A stretch of DNA of 64,000 nucleotides from an uncultured Pelagibacteraceae bacterium (GTDB taxonomy: Bacteria > Pseudomonadota > Alphaproteobacteria > Pelagibacterales > Pelagibacteraceae). Shown here one piece after another: positions 26,056 through 34,927 of the stretch. The notes below the pieces were generated by a model. The model did no database searches, was not told the origin of the DNA, and saw only the letters and a program-made list of their open reading frames with translations. The position numbers were made by a program, and so were the translations under genes. Positions within the stretch are counted from its first letter, which is position 1. Each line of letters opens with the position of its first letter. The stretch lies in NCBI GenBank assembly GCA_902562645.1, contig CACETY010000002.1, forward strand, positions 1 through 64,000, given 5' to 3'.

Positions 26056-27207
26056 TTAAAGAATCATTAGATCTAGTTTTTGATTTCCAAGTCTTTCATT
26101 ACCACTTTCTGTAACCAGGTAAGTTTCACCTAAGTTCATTGCTAAATTATTCTCAGAGTCCATTAGTATCATATGCATAAAAAATATATTTCCTGGTTTA
26201 ATTACATATGGATTACCCGTGTAAAGCATTGGCCAATCCATCCAATTAGGTGAAAAAGTTGCCCCTAAAGAATAACCGCAAGCATTCATTCTAGAATTTT
26301 TATAGCCTAAATCATCAAAAGTTTTTGCATGAATATCAAATACTTCTCCAACTTTGTTTCCTGGTTTCAATTTATTTTCACAATTATTTAAAGCCGCAAT
26401 ACAAGCTTCATGCATTTTATAATGTTTTGGATCAGCTTTTCCAATTGGAATAGTCCGAAACATTGCTGAGTGATAATGTCTGTATGTTCCAGCCCATTCT
26501 ATAGTCAGTTGATCTTGTGAATTTAATATTTGTTTTTCAGCTTGATATCGACAAAGAAGTGCATTTTTACCAGATCCAATTATAAATTCATTTGCAGGAT
26601 AATCACCACCTCCCGCAAAAATAACTTTATTCATTTCAGCTAAAATTTTTGACTCACTTACACCTGCTTTTGCATGTTTCCAAACCTCACTTAAAGCTTT
26701 GTCAGCTAAATTTGCCGCCTTTTTTACATAATCAATTTCTTCATTGGATTTTATAACTCTTAATTTAGTAATTAACTCAGAAGTATCTTCTATTGAGCAG
26801 AAATTTTCTAAAGTTTTATTCAGCCTTAAAGCATTCCGACCAGTTAATCCGTATGCTTCATATTCAACTCCAATTTTTTTACCCTTTAAATTTAACTCGT
26901 CTAAAATAACTTTAAGATCTTCAGTAGGGTTTGATCCATTTTTATCAACCCATATTCTTATATCACTAATATTAGATGTATTTTGTGCTTGTCTTAAATC
27001 TGGAGCCCTTGTTAATAAAATTATATTACCTTTTTGATCCAAAACCAATGTTTGAAAAAAAACATACCCAAATGTGTCATATCCAGTGAGCCAATACATC
27101 GACTCCTGTCTAAACATAAGGAGAGCATCTAATTTTTCCTCTTTTAAAAGTTTAGTTATCTTATCTTTTCTACTTTTGAATTCTTCTACAGAAAAATGAA
27201 GACCCAT
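26056..27207 (-). CDS. M24-fold hydrolase lacking metal ligands (ectoine-hydrolase/creatinase-like)
   Basis: A 383-residue pita-bread-fold protein. It carries a creatinase-type N-terminal domain (FRQESMYWLTGYDTFGYVF) and an M24 core, but the usual metal ligands are changed: the DxG and second Asp positions read IEWAGTYRHYHSAMFRT and the His motif reads CGYSLGATFSPNW. That pattern resembles metal-free members such as creatinase and the ectoine hydrolase EutD/DoeA, which carries a similar AGCYRRYH-type stretch. It probably hydrolyses an amidine, amide or cyclic osmolyte rather than Xaa-Pro peptides. It is last in a six-gene minus-strand operon and overlaps its neighbour by one base. Confidence 0.75.
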   Translation of the reverse strand: MGLHFSVEEFKSRKDKITKLLKEEKLDALLMFRQESMYWLTGYDTFGYVFFQTLVLDQKGNIILLTRAPDLRQAQNTSNISDIRIWVDKNGSNPTEDLKVILDELNLKGKKIGVEYEAYGLTGRNALRLNKTLENFCSIEDTSELITKLRVIKSNEEIDYVKKAANLADKALSEVWKHAKAGVSESKILAEMNKVIFAGGGDYPANEFIIGSGKNALLCRYQAEKQILNSQDQLTIEWAGTYRHYHSAMFRTIPIGKADPKHYKMHEACIAALNNCENKLKPGNKVGEVFDIHAKTFDDLGYKNSRMNACGYSLGATFSPNWMDWPMLYTGNPYVIKPGNIFFMHMILMDSENNLAMNLGETYLVTESGNERLGNQKLDLMIL

Positions 27208-27977
27208 TAATTGATAGTTGTTCTAACAGTACCAAGTTTGTCTACTTTGCCTATGTATGCACCTTTGCTTTTAATTGGCACGACACCAACTGTTGATCCG
27301 GTAAATACATAAAAATCTTTATCTAAAGAAACTTTCTCTTTTCTTATTTTGTTAAGAACAAATTTTAAAGAATTAAGTGGGTTTACATAAACAGTATTTG
27401 TATTACCGTTTACGTTTAATCCTTTTTTATTTTTTAAATTTGTTTTTAAATTGCTGAAATTTATTTTTTTAAATTTTTTCTTAGCTCCAACAATAAATTT
27501 TATATTTACACCAAAATCACTACATAAATCACCTAAATATTTGATACCTTTTTTTTTCTGTCTAAATCCAACAACCTCAATGCAAGGACCCATATGAGTA
27601 ATAAATTTTTTTATATTTTTTGAATTTAATTTTCCTTTAAAGTCAAAAAATTTTTTTTTAATTATAAAGTAAACCTCTACTTCAGTACCTAAAGCATATT
27701 TATTAATTTTTACTTTTCCTCCAGATTTAATTAAATTTTTTCCAAATACAGTCGAATGAAATGGCTCTTTTTCTTTTAACTTTTTTAAGAGAGCAATTAT
27801 TGTACCTCCGGCTTTAAAACCAACTTTTGTATCCTTAATTTTACTTTCACATAATAATCTTAGTTTATGTGCTAATTTTATATTCTTACAGAATTTTTCA
27901 GGAATTGGATTGATAAGTTTATTGCTATTGTAAGCCTTAACTAATTTTTTTGACACTGATTGAATATCATTTTTCAT
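27207..27977 (-). CDS. FAH-superfamily 2-oxopent-4-enoate hydratase-like protein (MhpD type)
   Basis: A 256-residue protein of the fumarylacetoacetate-hydrolase fold in the hydratase/decarboxylase branch. It has VGFKAGGT (substrate loop), the EVEVYFII metal-ligand strand corresponding to E-x-E, IEVVGFRQ, LCSDFGVNIKFIVG and the closing VFTGSTVGVVP. Family members hydrate or decarboxylate 2-keto-enoic acids. The sequence is extremely lysine-rich and divergent, so the reaction is uncertain. It overlaps the M24-like gene by one base and lies nine bases after the M23 gene. Confidence 0.72.
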   Translation of the reverse strand: MKNDIQSVSKKLVKAYNSNKLINPIPEKFCKNIKLAHKLRLLCESKIKDTKVGFKAGGTIIALLKKLKEKEPFHSTVFGKNLIKSGGKVKINKYALGTEVEVYFIIKKKFFDFKGKLNSKNIKKFITHMGPCIEVVGFRQKKKGIKYLGDLCSDFGVNIKFIVGAKKKFKKINFSNLKTNLKNKKGLNVNGNTNTVYVNPLNSLKFVLNKIRKEKVSLDKDFYVFTGSTVGVVPIKSKGAYIGKVDKLGTVRTTIN

Positions 27978-27986
27978 ATTTATAGC

Positions 27987-28775
27987 CTATTGAAGAACTG
28001 TCATTGGATCAAGCCTTGTTTGAAACCAATTTATTCTAAAATCTAAATGTGGACCAGTTGATCTACCTGTTGAACCAACAGTTCCTATTATATCTCCTTT
28101 TTTAATCAAATCCCCAACTTCAACCATCACATTCTCAAGATGAGAATAAATTGTTGATATACCATGACCATGATCCATAATAATAGTACCCCCAGTGTAA
28201 TAAAGGTCATCTTCAGCCATCGTGACCACCCCAGTACCAGAGGATTTAATCTCTGTCCCTTTTTTTGCCGCAATATCTATGCCGTAATGAGGCCATTTTG
28301 GTTTACCATTGAGAATTCTTTGGCTTCCATAAACTCCACTAATTATACCTTCAACTGGCATAATAAATTTTTCAGAAAAAAAAGTTAAATTGGAGTTAAT
28401 TGCTCTAGCTTCTCCAATTTTCCCATTTTCTTTTTTAATTCTTTTATAAACAGACTCAGGTGGTGTTACTTTATTTTCAGGCAATCCATCAATTCTTTGA
28501 ATGTTATACTTACGTTTAAAAACTTTTTTGATAATTTTTTCTGATTTACCGTTAGTAATTTTTGTTATCAAAACATCAAACTTCCTATCTCGATCAATTC
28601 CAAAAACAAAATAACCATCATTTGATACTTTGACATCTTTTTTATCAATTATTATTTTTGAGTTAGGATCTGTTTTTCCTAAAATAAAATGACCTTGAAT
28701 AAATTTACCATCAAATTCTATTGCTAAAATATTTGTTGGAAAAAAAATTGCTAGTATTAGCAATACTTTTTTCAT
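27987..28775 (-). CDS. Exported M23-family peptidoglycan endopeptidase
   Basis: A 262-residue protein with a signal peptide (1-18, ending NILA) and a C-terminal LytM/M23 domain (about 140-255). The Zn site region shows PHYGIDIAAKKGTE and later IIMDHGHGISTIYSHLENV and GPHLDFRINW. The last motif reads HLD instead of the classical HLH, a variant I believe is common in proteobacterial M23 proteins. It probably cuts peptidoglycan cross-bridges during growth or division, or regulates an amidase. It overlaps the upstream SDR gene by one base. Confidence 0.87.
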   Translation of the reverse strand: MKKVLLILAIFFPTNILAIEFDGKFIQGHFILGKTDPNSKIIIDKKDVKVSNDGYFVFGIDRDRKFDVLITKITNGKSEKIIKKVFKRKYNIQRIDGLPENKVTPPESVYKRIKKENGKIGEARAINSNLTFFSEKFIMPVEGIISGVYGSQRILNGKPKWPHYGIDIAAKKGTEIKSSGTGVVTMAEDDLYYTGGTIIMDHGHGISTIYSHLENVMVEVGDLIKKGDIIGTVGSTGRSTGPHLDFRINWFQTRLDPMTVLQ

Positions 28776-29533
28776 TATTTAGCTGTCCAACCTCCATCTA
28801 TCAGAATAGATGATCCAGTTATCATTGCAGAAGCATCTGATGCTAAAAAACATACAGCTGTAGCTACATCACTCTCTTTAGCTGCTTTGCCCATAGGAAT
28901 ATTGCCTAAAGCCAAATTTTTGAACTTTTTATTTTTAAAAAATTTTTTTACCATAGGAGTTTCAACAAATGTCGGAGCAACTGTATTTACTCTGATATTT
29001 CTCGTTGCTAACTCTACACCCATGCCCTTTGTTAAACCTTCAATTCCAAATTTAGTCATATTATAAATATTTCTACCAGACATACCTACATGGCCAAGTT
29101 GAGATGACATATTTATAATTGATCCAGCTCTTTTTTTATTTTTAATCATTTTCTTTACAACTAACTGTGCAACGTTAAAGGCAGCTTTTAAGTTTAGATC
29201 TACCAAATAATTCATACTTTGCTGTTTTATTTTCTCAAATGGTTCTGGAATATTAGTCCCTGCATTATTTACAAGAATATCAATAATTTTTATTTTTTTT
29301 AATTTTTCCTGTAATTCGCTATAGTTCATTACATCACAATTTATTTTGATTAATTTACTTTTGACCTTTTTTATGTCTTTTTCTAATCTATCAAGATCAG
29401 AGGATGTTCTGCTCAAACCAATAATTGTTGCGCCTGCCTCAGCTAATGCAATTGAGCAAGCACGTCCTAAGCCTTTACCTGCTCCTGTTACAAGAGCATA
29501 TTTCCCTTTAAGATTAATTTTTTTCAAATACAT
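28775..29533 (-). CDS. Short-chain dehydrogenase/reductase
   Basis: A 252-residue classical SDR. The cofactor motif is TGAGKGLGRA, followed by NNAGTN, the catalytic serine in INMSSQLG, the YxxxK pair in IYNMTKFGIEG and a C-terminal ITGSSILIDGGW. It oxidises or reduces a hydroxyl/keto group with NAD(P). Sequence type is close to gluconate 5-dehydrogenase and 3-oxoacyl reductase groups, without certainty. It sits in the operon downstream of the GMC oxidoreductase and TerC-like genes, and may act on the GMC product. Confidence 0.88.
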   Translation of the reverse strand: MYLKKINLKGKYALVTGAGKGLGRACSIALAEAGATIIGLSRTSSDLDRLEKDIKKVKSKLIKINCDVMNYSELQEKLKKIKIIDILVNNAGTNIPEPFEKIKQQSMNYLVDLNLKAAFNVAQLVVKKMIKNKKRAGSIINMSSQLGHVGMSGRNIYNMTKFGIEGLTKGMGVELATRNIRVNTVAPTFVETPMVKKFFKNKKFKNLALGNIPMGKAAKESDVATAVCFLASDASAMITGSSILIDGGWTAK

Positions 29534-30109
29534 TTAAATAAATAACTTGATGTCCGTATAAATTAAATCAATTGCAACAAATAATATAGCAAATAAACCA
29601 ACCCAAGCTATCCATTTGTATTCTTTAATCCATCGAGAAATTAATGTTGCAGCAGTTGCCATTAATATAATTGATAAAACAAGACCAAAAACTAATAAAA
29701 AGTAATGATCTTTGGCAGCACCTGCTACGCCCAATACATTATCTAAACTCATAGTAAAATCAGCTAACAAAACAGTCCAAATTGCTTTAAGCATTGATGA
29801 ACTATCTACTTTGATGTTTTCCTCATCATTTTGTGAATTTCTAATTACATCAACATAAAGTTTGTAAACTATGTATAACAATAACAAACCACCTAAGAGT
29901 CTTAGCCCTGTTATTTGTAAAAGATAAGCAGTTATGAGCGTTAATAAAATTCTTAATATTACAGCTCCACCTATTCCCCAGAAAATTATTTTTTTTCTTT
30001 GTTCTGGAGGAAATTTCGATGCAACCATTCCTATAATAATTGCGTTATCTCCGGCAAGAATTAAATCAATAAATATTATTTGAAAAAAAATTGTAATTTC
30101 TTCTGTCAT
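29534..30109 (-). CDS. TerC-family (YjbE-type) integral membrane protein
   Basis: A 191-residue membrane protein with about six to seven hydrophobic segments. The TerC signature acidic residues occur in DLILAGDNAIIIGM (segment 1) and DFTMSLDNVLGVAGAA (mid-protein); the C-terminus ends VAIDLIYTDIKLFI. The family is linked to metal-ion (Mn/Ca) efflux or co-translocational metalation of exported enzymes. Its start overlaps the GMC stop (ATGA) and its stop abuts the SDR start, so it is tightly coupled in this operon. Confidence 0.88.
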   Translation of the reverse strand: MTEEITIFFQIIFIDLILAGDNAIIIGMVASKFPPEQRKKIIFWGIGGAVILRILLTLITAYLLQITGLRLLGGLLLLYIVYKLYVDVIRNSQNDEENIKVDSSSMLKAIWTVLLADFTMSLDNVLGVAGAAKDHYFLLVFGLVLSIILMATAATLISRWIKEYKWIAWVGLFAILFVAIDLIYTDIKLFI

Positions 30110-31707
30110 CTAGCATCTTCTATTATCATATCTGCTGCTTTTTCAGCAATCATAATAGTAGGTGCATTAGTATTTCCTGAGGTTATCGATGGCATTACAG
30201 ATGCATCAACAATTCTTAAATTTTTCAAGCCATGAGCCACTAATCTATCGGATACGACTGCATTTTCATCCGAACCCATCCTACAAGTACTTACAGGGTG
30301 AAAAATAGTACTGCAAAATTTTCCTGCCTCTTTAGCTAATTCCTCATTATCTGTGATATGAATACCAGGTCTATATTCCTCTGGTTCATATTTTTTGTAT
30401 GCTTTAGAATTCATTACAATGTTTCTTGTAATTTTTAATGCTTTGCCTGCAATTTCTCTGTCTTCATCTGTAGACAAATAATTCATTTTAATTTTTGGGG
30501 ACACTCTTGTATCTGAAGATTTTAGTTCAATAGAACCTCTGCTAGTGGGTCTTACATTCGTTATACTAGGAGTAAATGCTGTAAATTTATGAAGAGATCC
30601 TTTGCCTAATACATCTGTACTAGCAGGAGAAACGTGAAACTGTAAATTAGGAGTTGCCAAGTGTGGATCACTTTTGACAAAGCCACATAAATAACTAGCC
30701 CCAACAGTAAGCGGTCCTTTTCTAAATAAAAGATATTTAAGTCCTGTCATAAATTTTTTAGTCATACTGTAATAAATATCATTTAAACTCTCTAAATTTT
30801 TGACTTTGTAAACTGGTCTGAGCATTAAATGGTCAGTTAAATTCATTCCTACTCCAGGGTGATCTTTAACAACATTTACGTTATTTTTTTTTAACAATTC
30901 ACCTGGACCAATACCTGAGGCTTGAAGAATATGAGGAGAACCAATTGTTCCAGAACTTAAAATCACTTCCTTATTTGCTTTTACAGATATTACATTTTTA
31001 CCAATCCAGTAATTTACTTTGTCTGCTTTTTTATTATCGAACTCAATATTCTTAACATGAGCATTTGTTACAACTTTTAAATTCTTTCTTTTTTTTACAG
31101 GATTTAGATATCCAACTGCTGTGCTACATCTCAGTCCATTTCTAACTGTAAAAGGAAAATAACCCATGCCCTCGTTATCTCCATTATTAAAATCATCAGT
31201 TCTTTTATGGCCGAACTCCTCTGCTGCATCCATAAAAAGATCACAAACTTTAAATGTTCCTCTTATTTCTTGAACAGCTAAAGGGCCTCCAGATCCATGA
31301 AATTCATTTTCACCAAATTGGAAATCTTCAGATTTTTTAAAATATGGAAGAACATCTTCCCAAGACCAACCAACATTACCAAGCTGTCTCCAGTAATTAA
31401 AATCATTAGACTGGCCTCTTATATAAAGCATTCCATTGATAGATGAACTTCCACCTAATGTTTTACCTCTTGGATAAACCATTTCTCTATTATCACAATA
31501 TTTCTCTCTCTCTGTTTGAAAACACCAATCTGTTTTAGGATTCAACATTGTCTTAAAATATCCGCCTGGGATATGTATCCATGGATTAGTATCTTTGCTT
31601 CCTGCTTCGATTAATAATACCTTGTGATTAGGGTTAACACTCAATCTGTTAGCTAAGACACAGCCTGCTGATCCTGCACCTAAAATAATATAATCAAAGT
31701 TTTCCAT
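30106..31707 (-). CDS. GMC-family FAD oxidoreductase (choline dehydrogenase-like)
   Basis: A 533-residue alcohol oxidase/dehydrogenase. It shows the N-terminal FAD motif IILGAGSAGCVLANRLS, GMC signature 1 in YPRGKTLGGSSSINGM, signature 2 around SSGTIGSPHILQASGIGP, and the C-terminal active-site His/Asn segments FHPVSTCRMG and TNAPTIMIAE. The length equals choline dehydrogenase BetA, but no BetB or betaine transporter is adjacent, so the substrate may be another primary alcohol. It heads the six-gene operon running down to 26056 and is divergent from the monooxygenase gene. Confidence 0.92.
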   Translation of the reverse strand: MENFDYIILGAGSAGCVLANRLSVNPNHKVLLIEAGSKDTNPWIHIPGGYFKTMLNPKTDWCFQTEREKYCDNREMVYPRGKTLGGSSSINGMLYIRGQSNDFNYWRQLGNVGWSWEDVLPYFKKSEDFQFGENEFHGSGGPLAVQEIRGTFKVCDLFMDAAEEFGHKRTDDFNNGDNEGMGYFPFTVRNGLRCSTAVGYLNPVKKRKNLKVVTNAHVKNIEFDNKKADKVNYWIGKNVISVKANKEVILSSGTIGSPHILQASGIGPGELLKKNNVNVVKDHPGVGMNLTDHLMLRPVYKVKNLESLNDIYYSMTKKFMTGLKYLLFRKGPLTVGASYLCGFVKSDPHLATPNLQFHVSPASTDVLGKGSLHKFTAFTPSITNVRPTSRGSIELKSSDTRVSPKIKMNYLSTDEDREIAGKALKITRNIVMNSKAYKKYEPEEYRPGIHITDNEELAKEAGKFCSTIFHPVSTCRMGSDENAVVSDRLVAHGLKNLRIVDASVMPSITSGNTNAPTIMIAEKAADMIIEDAR

Positions 31708-31789
31708 ATTAATTAAAAATAATTAAATTTTTTTAAAAATCTTTTAACATATACTTTATAAATTAAATAATAAGATTAGGTAGTTTAAT

Positions 31790-33385
31790 ATGAAATATTT
31801 AGACGCATTAATTATTGGTGCTGGATTTTCAGGTTTATATCAGCTTCACTGTTTGAGAGATAAATTAAAATTAAACACTTTAGTTGTCGAGGAGGGTAAA
31901 GATATTGGGGGCACATGGTATTGGAATACATATCCAGGAGCTCGTTGTGACTCTGAAAGTTTTACCTATGGTTTTACTTTTTCTGAAAAAATTTTTAAAA
32001 ATTGGACGTGGAAAGAAAGATATCCAAAGCAAAATGTAATTTTAAAATATTTAAAATATTTTTCAAATGAACTAAAATTAAAAAAAAATATAGTTTTTAA
32101 CGAAAAAGTAATTTCAGCAAAATATATAGAAAAAAATAATTTGTGGAAAGTTCAAACAAATAATAAAAAAAAATATTACACCAAATATTTAATATGTGCT
32201 GTTGGATCATTGTCATCTATAAATCTTCCAAAAATAAAAGGAATTAATCAGTTTAAAGGTCAATTATATCATAGCGGAAGATGGCCAAGAAAAAAAATAA
32301 ACTTTAAAAACAAAATTGTAGGACAAGTAGGAACTGGTTCTACTGGAATCCAGATAGCACCTGAAATTGCAAAGAAAGCCAAAAAATTAATTTTATTTCA
32401 AAGATCACCAAACTTTAGTATTCCTGCAAGAAATAGAAAACTAACTAAAAAAAATATTCAAAATTATAAACAAAATTTCAAAAAACTCAGAAATTTTTTA
32501 AAAAGAACACCAGGAGGACATCCCTTTGAATTTCCTAAAAAATCTGCTTTTGATTTTAACGACACAAAAAGAAATTTACTTTATGAAAAATCTTGGCAGT
32601 ATGGAACTCTTTCTTTTAGGGCAACATTTAATGATATAGTAAAAAATATCAAAGCAAATCAAACTGCAGTTAACTTTATAAAGAGTAAAATATATTCAAC
32701 AGTAAAAAATAAAAAATATGCTGATATATTAACTAATTTTGACCATCCTTTTACAGCTAAAAGACCTACTTTAAATACAAATTATTATGAGATGTTTAAT
32801 AAAAAAAATGTCGAATTAGTTGACTTAAAGCAAAGTCCAATAATTAAAATAACTAAAAGAGGCATTAAAACTAAAAAAGGTGAATACATTTTGGATAAAA
32901 TTATTTTTGCAACAGGTTTTGATGCATTAACTGGATCAATTTTAAAACTAAATATAACTGGTAAAAAAGGTATAAATTTATCTAAATTTTGGAGCAAAGG
33001 TCCAAAAAGTTTCTTAGGCCTTCTTGTTCCGAATTTTCCAAATTTATTTATTGTGAGTGGGCCTGGTAGCCCATCAGTTTTAACAAATGTTCCAGTACAA
33101 ATAGAGCAACATGTTAATTGGATTACAAATTGCATTAGATATTTAGAAAAAAATAGAAAAAAAAGTGTTGAAACTACCAATCTTGCAGCAAAAAAATGGC
33201 AAAAAGAAATTATGAATTCAGTTAAAAAAACATTATTCATGAAAGCTAAAAGTTCTTGGTATAAAGGCGACAATATACCTAGCAAACCAAAGACTTTTTT
33301 ACCTTATCCTGGTGGAATGCCAAAATATAAAAGTGAATGCATAAAAGTTGAAAAGAATAAGTATAAAGAATTAAAAATATCTTAA
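31790..33385 (+). CDS. Baeyer-Villiger-type flavin monooxygenase
   Basis: A 531-residue class B flavoprotein monooxygenase inserting oxygen next to a ketone using NADPH and O2. It has the FAD motif GAGFSG (10-15), DIGGTWYWNTYPGARCD, the full Baeyer-Villiger fingerprint FKGQLYHSGRWP (155-166, matching FxGxxxHxxxWP) and a second nucleotide motif GTGSTGIQ. The late ATGF segment occurs as IFATGFDA. The sequence is lysine-rich like its neighbours, with no sign of recent transfer in composition. It is divergent from the GMC operon, with which it may share a control region of 82 bases. Confidence 0.92.
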   Translation: MKYLDALIIGAGFSGLYQLHCLRDKLKLNTLVVEEGKDIGGTWYWNTYPGARCDSESFTYGFTFSEKIFKNWTWKERYPKQNVILKYLKYFSNELKLKKNIVFNEKVISAKYIEKNNLWKVQTNNKKKYYTKYLICAVGSLSSINLPKIKGINQFKGQLYHSGRWPRKKINFKNKIVGQVGTGSTGIQIAPEIAKKAKKLILFQRSPNFSIPARNRKLTKKNIQNYKQNFKKLRNFLKRTPGGHPFEFPKKSAFDFNDTKRNLLYEKSWQYGTLSFRATFNDIVKNIKANQTAVNFIKSKIYSTVKNKKYADILTNFDHPFTAKRPTLNTNYYEMFNKKNVELVDLKQSPIIKITKRGIKTKKGEYILDKIIFATGFDALTGSILKLNITGKKGINLSKFWSKGPKSFLGLLVPNFPNLFIVSGPGSPSVLTNVPVQIEQHVNWITNCIRYLEKNRKKSVETTNLAAKKWQKEIMNSVKKTLFMKAKSSWYKGDNIPSKPKTFLPYPGGMPKYKSECIKVEKNKYKELKIS

Positions 33386-33386
33386 A

Positions 33387-34130
33387 ATGAGAACTATAAA
33401 ATTTTTAATAGTATATTTATTTCTAACAACTAATTTAATTTCAGCAGAGATAGAAATTTTAGTTGATAAACCTGGTGAAGGAAAAAAAATTATTAATCAT
33501 TCTTGGGTACAAATTGAATATACTGGTTCATTTATTGATGGAAAAGTTTTTGATACTAACGTTGGAAAAGATAGACCTTTGGTAGTTCAAATAGGAATGA
33601 GAGAAGTTATACCTGGTTTTGAAATGGGTATAGTTGGTGCAAATAAAGGTACAATAAGAAAAATAAAAATTCCTTCAGAATTAGCATATGGTTCCTCTGG
33701 AGCTGGAGATGTAATACCACCAAATTCAGATCTTATTTTTGAATTTAAGATTATTGATGTTTTAGATCCAAATTATAATTTAATTTCATCTGATGAATTA
33801 AAAAATTTGTTAGATAATAATGCAGTTGTATTAGATATTAGAACGGACGATCAATGGAAAAAAACTGGAGTAATTAAAGGATCATTTCAAGAAACTGCGT
33901 TTGATAAAAATGGAAAATTTAATGTTTATTTAATGGATAGAGTTAGAGCTTTAGCTGGCGCCGAGTCTCAAAATATTGAAATTATTTTTGTTAGTAATGA
34001 TGGAGAGACCGCATCAATTTTAGGCAATGCCTTTGCAGAAGACTTAGGTTTTAAAAATGTATACGTTTTAAAAGGTGGAATTAAAGCTTGGATTAATGAG
34101 AAAAAAGCATTAGTTTCTTTCTTAAAATAA
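33387..34130 (+). CDS. Exported FKBP peptidyl-prolyl isomerase fused to a rhodanese-like domain
   Basis: A 247-residue two-domain protein with a signal peptide (about 1-21, TNLISA). The FKBP domain (about 30-130) has VQIEYTGSFIDGKVFDTN, the VIPGFEMGIVGANKG pocket and PSELAYGSSGAGDVIPPNSD. A rhodanese domain follows (about 134-247) with VVLDIRTDDQWKKTGVIKGS and YVLKGGIKAWI. The rhodanese active-site position is not cysteine: the loop reads IIFVSNDGETAS with Ser203 there. It would fold periplasmic proteins while the inactive rhodanese part binds a partner. It starts one base after the monooxygenase stop. Confidence 0.9.
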   Translation: MRTIKFLIVYLFLTTNLISAEIEILVDKPGEGKKIINHSWVQIEYTGSFIDGKVFDTNVGKDRPLVVQIGMREVIPGFEMGIVGANKGTIRKIKIPSELAYGSSGAGDVIPPNSDLIFEFKIIDVLDPNYNLISSDELKNLLDNNAVVLDIRTDDQWKKTGVIKGSFQETAFDKNGKFNVYLMDRVRALAGAESQNIEIIFVSNDGETASILGNAFAEDLGFKNVYVLKGGIKAWINEKKALVSFLK

Positions 34131-34147
34131 CGTCAAATCATTTAAAA

Positions 34148-34927
34148 ATGAAGCTTAAAGATAGAGTAGCAATAGTTACAGGTGGAGGTAAGGGTATAGG
34201 TGAAGAAATTTGCTTAGGCCTTGCAAAAGAGGGTGCTAAGATTGTTATAGCGGAAATAGATATTGCAAATTCAGAAAATGCTAAAAAAAAAATTTTAGAT
34301 GCAGGTAGTGAAGCAATAATTGTAAAAACTGACGTTTCAAAAAAAGACAGTATTAATGAAATGGTAGACAAAGCCATTCAAACATTTGGAAAAATTGATA
34401 TCCTTATAAACAACGCAGGCATAAGACATGTAAAAAAATTGTTAGATCATACTAAACAGGACTGGGACGATATGATTTCAGTTAATCTTACAGCACCATT
34501 TCTTGCAAGTCAGGCTGTAATTCCTCACATGATTAAAAATGGTAAGGGAAAAATTATAAACTTTGGTTCTATAGCTAGTTTTATGGGTAGACCTGATAGA
34601 GTAGGTTATGTTGCAGCTAAGAGTGGTGTACTAGGATTAACGAGAGCATTGTCAGTTGATCTTACTGGAAAAAATATAAACGTTAACACTATTTGTCCTG
34701 GATTAATATCAACTCCTTTCAACCAAAAATATGCTGAAGATCCAAAACATGGCGAAGCCTGGGGAAAAGAAACAGTTGTAGGAAGATGGGGGCAACCAAA
34801 AGATATTGTAGGAGCAGCAGTATTTTTATCAAGTGATGAATCAGACTTTATTAACGGATCTGAGATTAAAATTGATGGTGGATGGCTTTCCTCTAAGGTT
34901 AGAGGGGGAGAATTAGATAATGAGTAA
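34148..34927 (+). CDS. Short-chain dehydrogenase/reductase (3-hydroxybutyrate-dehydrogenase/FabG type)
   Basis: A 259-residue classical SDR: TGGGKGIGEE cofactor motif, NNAGIRH, catalytic serine in INFGSIASF, Tyr-x3-Lys in VGYVAAKSGVLG and the ending FINGSEIKIDGGW. It oxidises a secondary alcohol with NAD(P). It overlaps the aldehyde dehydrogenase gene by eight bases, which is followed by a 3-hydroxyisobutyrate-dehydrogenase-like gene and a TRAP transporter. This arrangement suggests successive oxidation of an imported hydroxy compound, with the precise substrate unknown. Confidence 0.9.
   Translation: MKLKDRVAIVTGGGKGIGEEICLGLAKEGAKIVIAEIDIANSENAKKKILDAGSEAIIVKTDVSKKDSINEMVDKAIQTFGKIDILINNAGIRHVKKLLDHTKQDWDDMISVNLTAPFLASQAVIPHMIKNGKGKIINFGSIASFMGRPDRVGYVAAKSGVLGLTRALSVDLTGKNINVNTICPGLISTPFNQKYAEDPKHGEAWGKETVVGRWGQPKDIVGAAVFLSSDESDFINGSEIKIDGGWLSSKVRGGELDNE

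Noticed and set aside
26050-26068. AATGATT/AATCATT hairpin between convergent lyase-like and M24-like genes
   Set aside because: Seven A/T-rich pairs inside the end of a gene, with only a short T stretch; possible terminator but not supportable.
32785-33285. 166-codon open frame antisense to the monooxygenase gene
   Set aside because: The + strand frame carries clear flavoprotein motifs; the antisense frame is a composition effect and has no recognisable domain.
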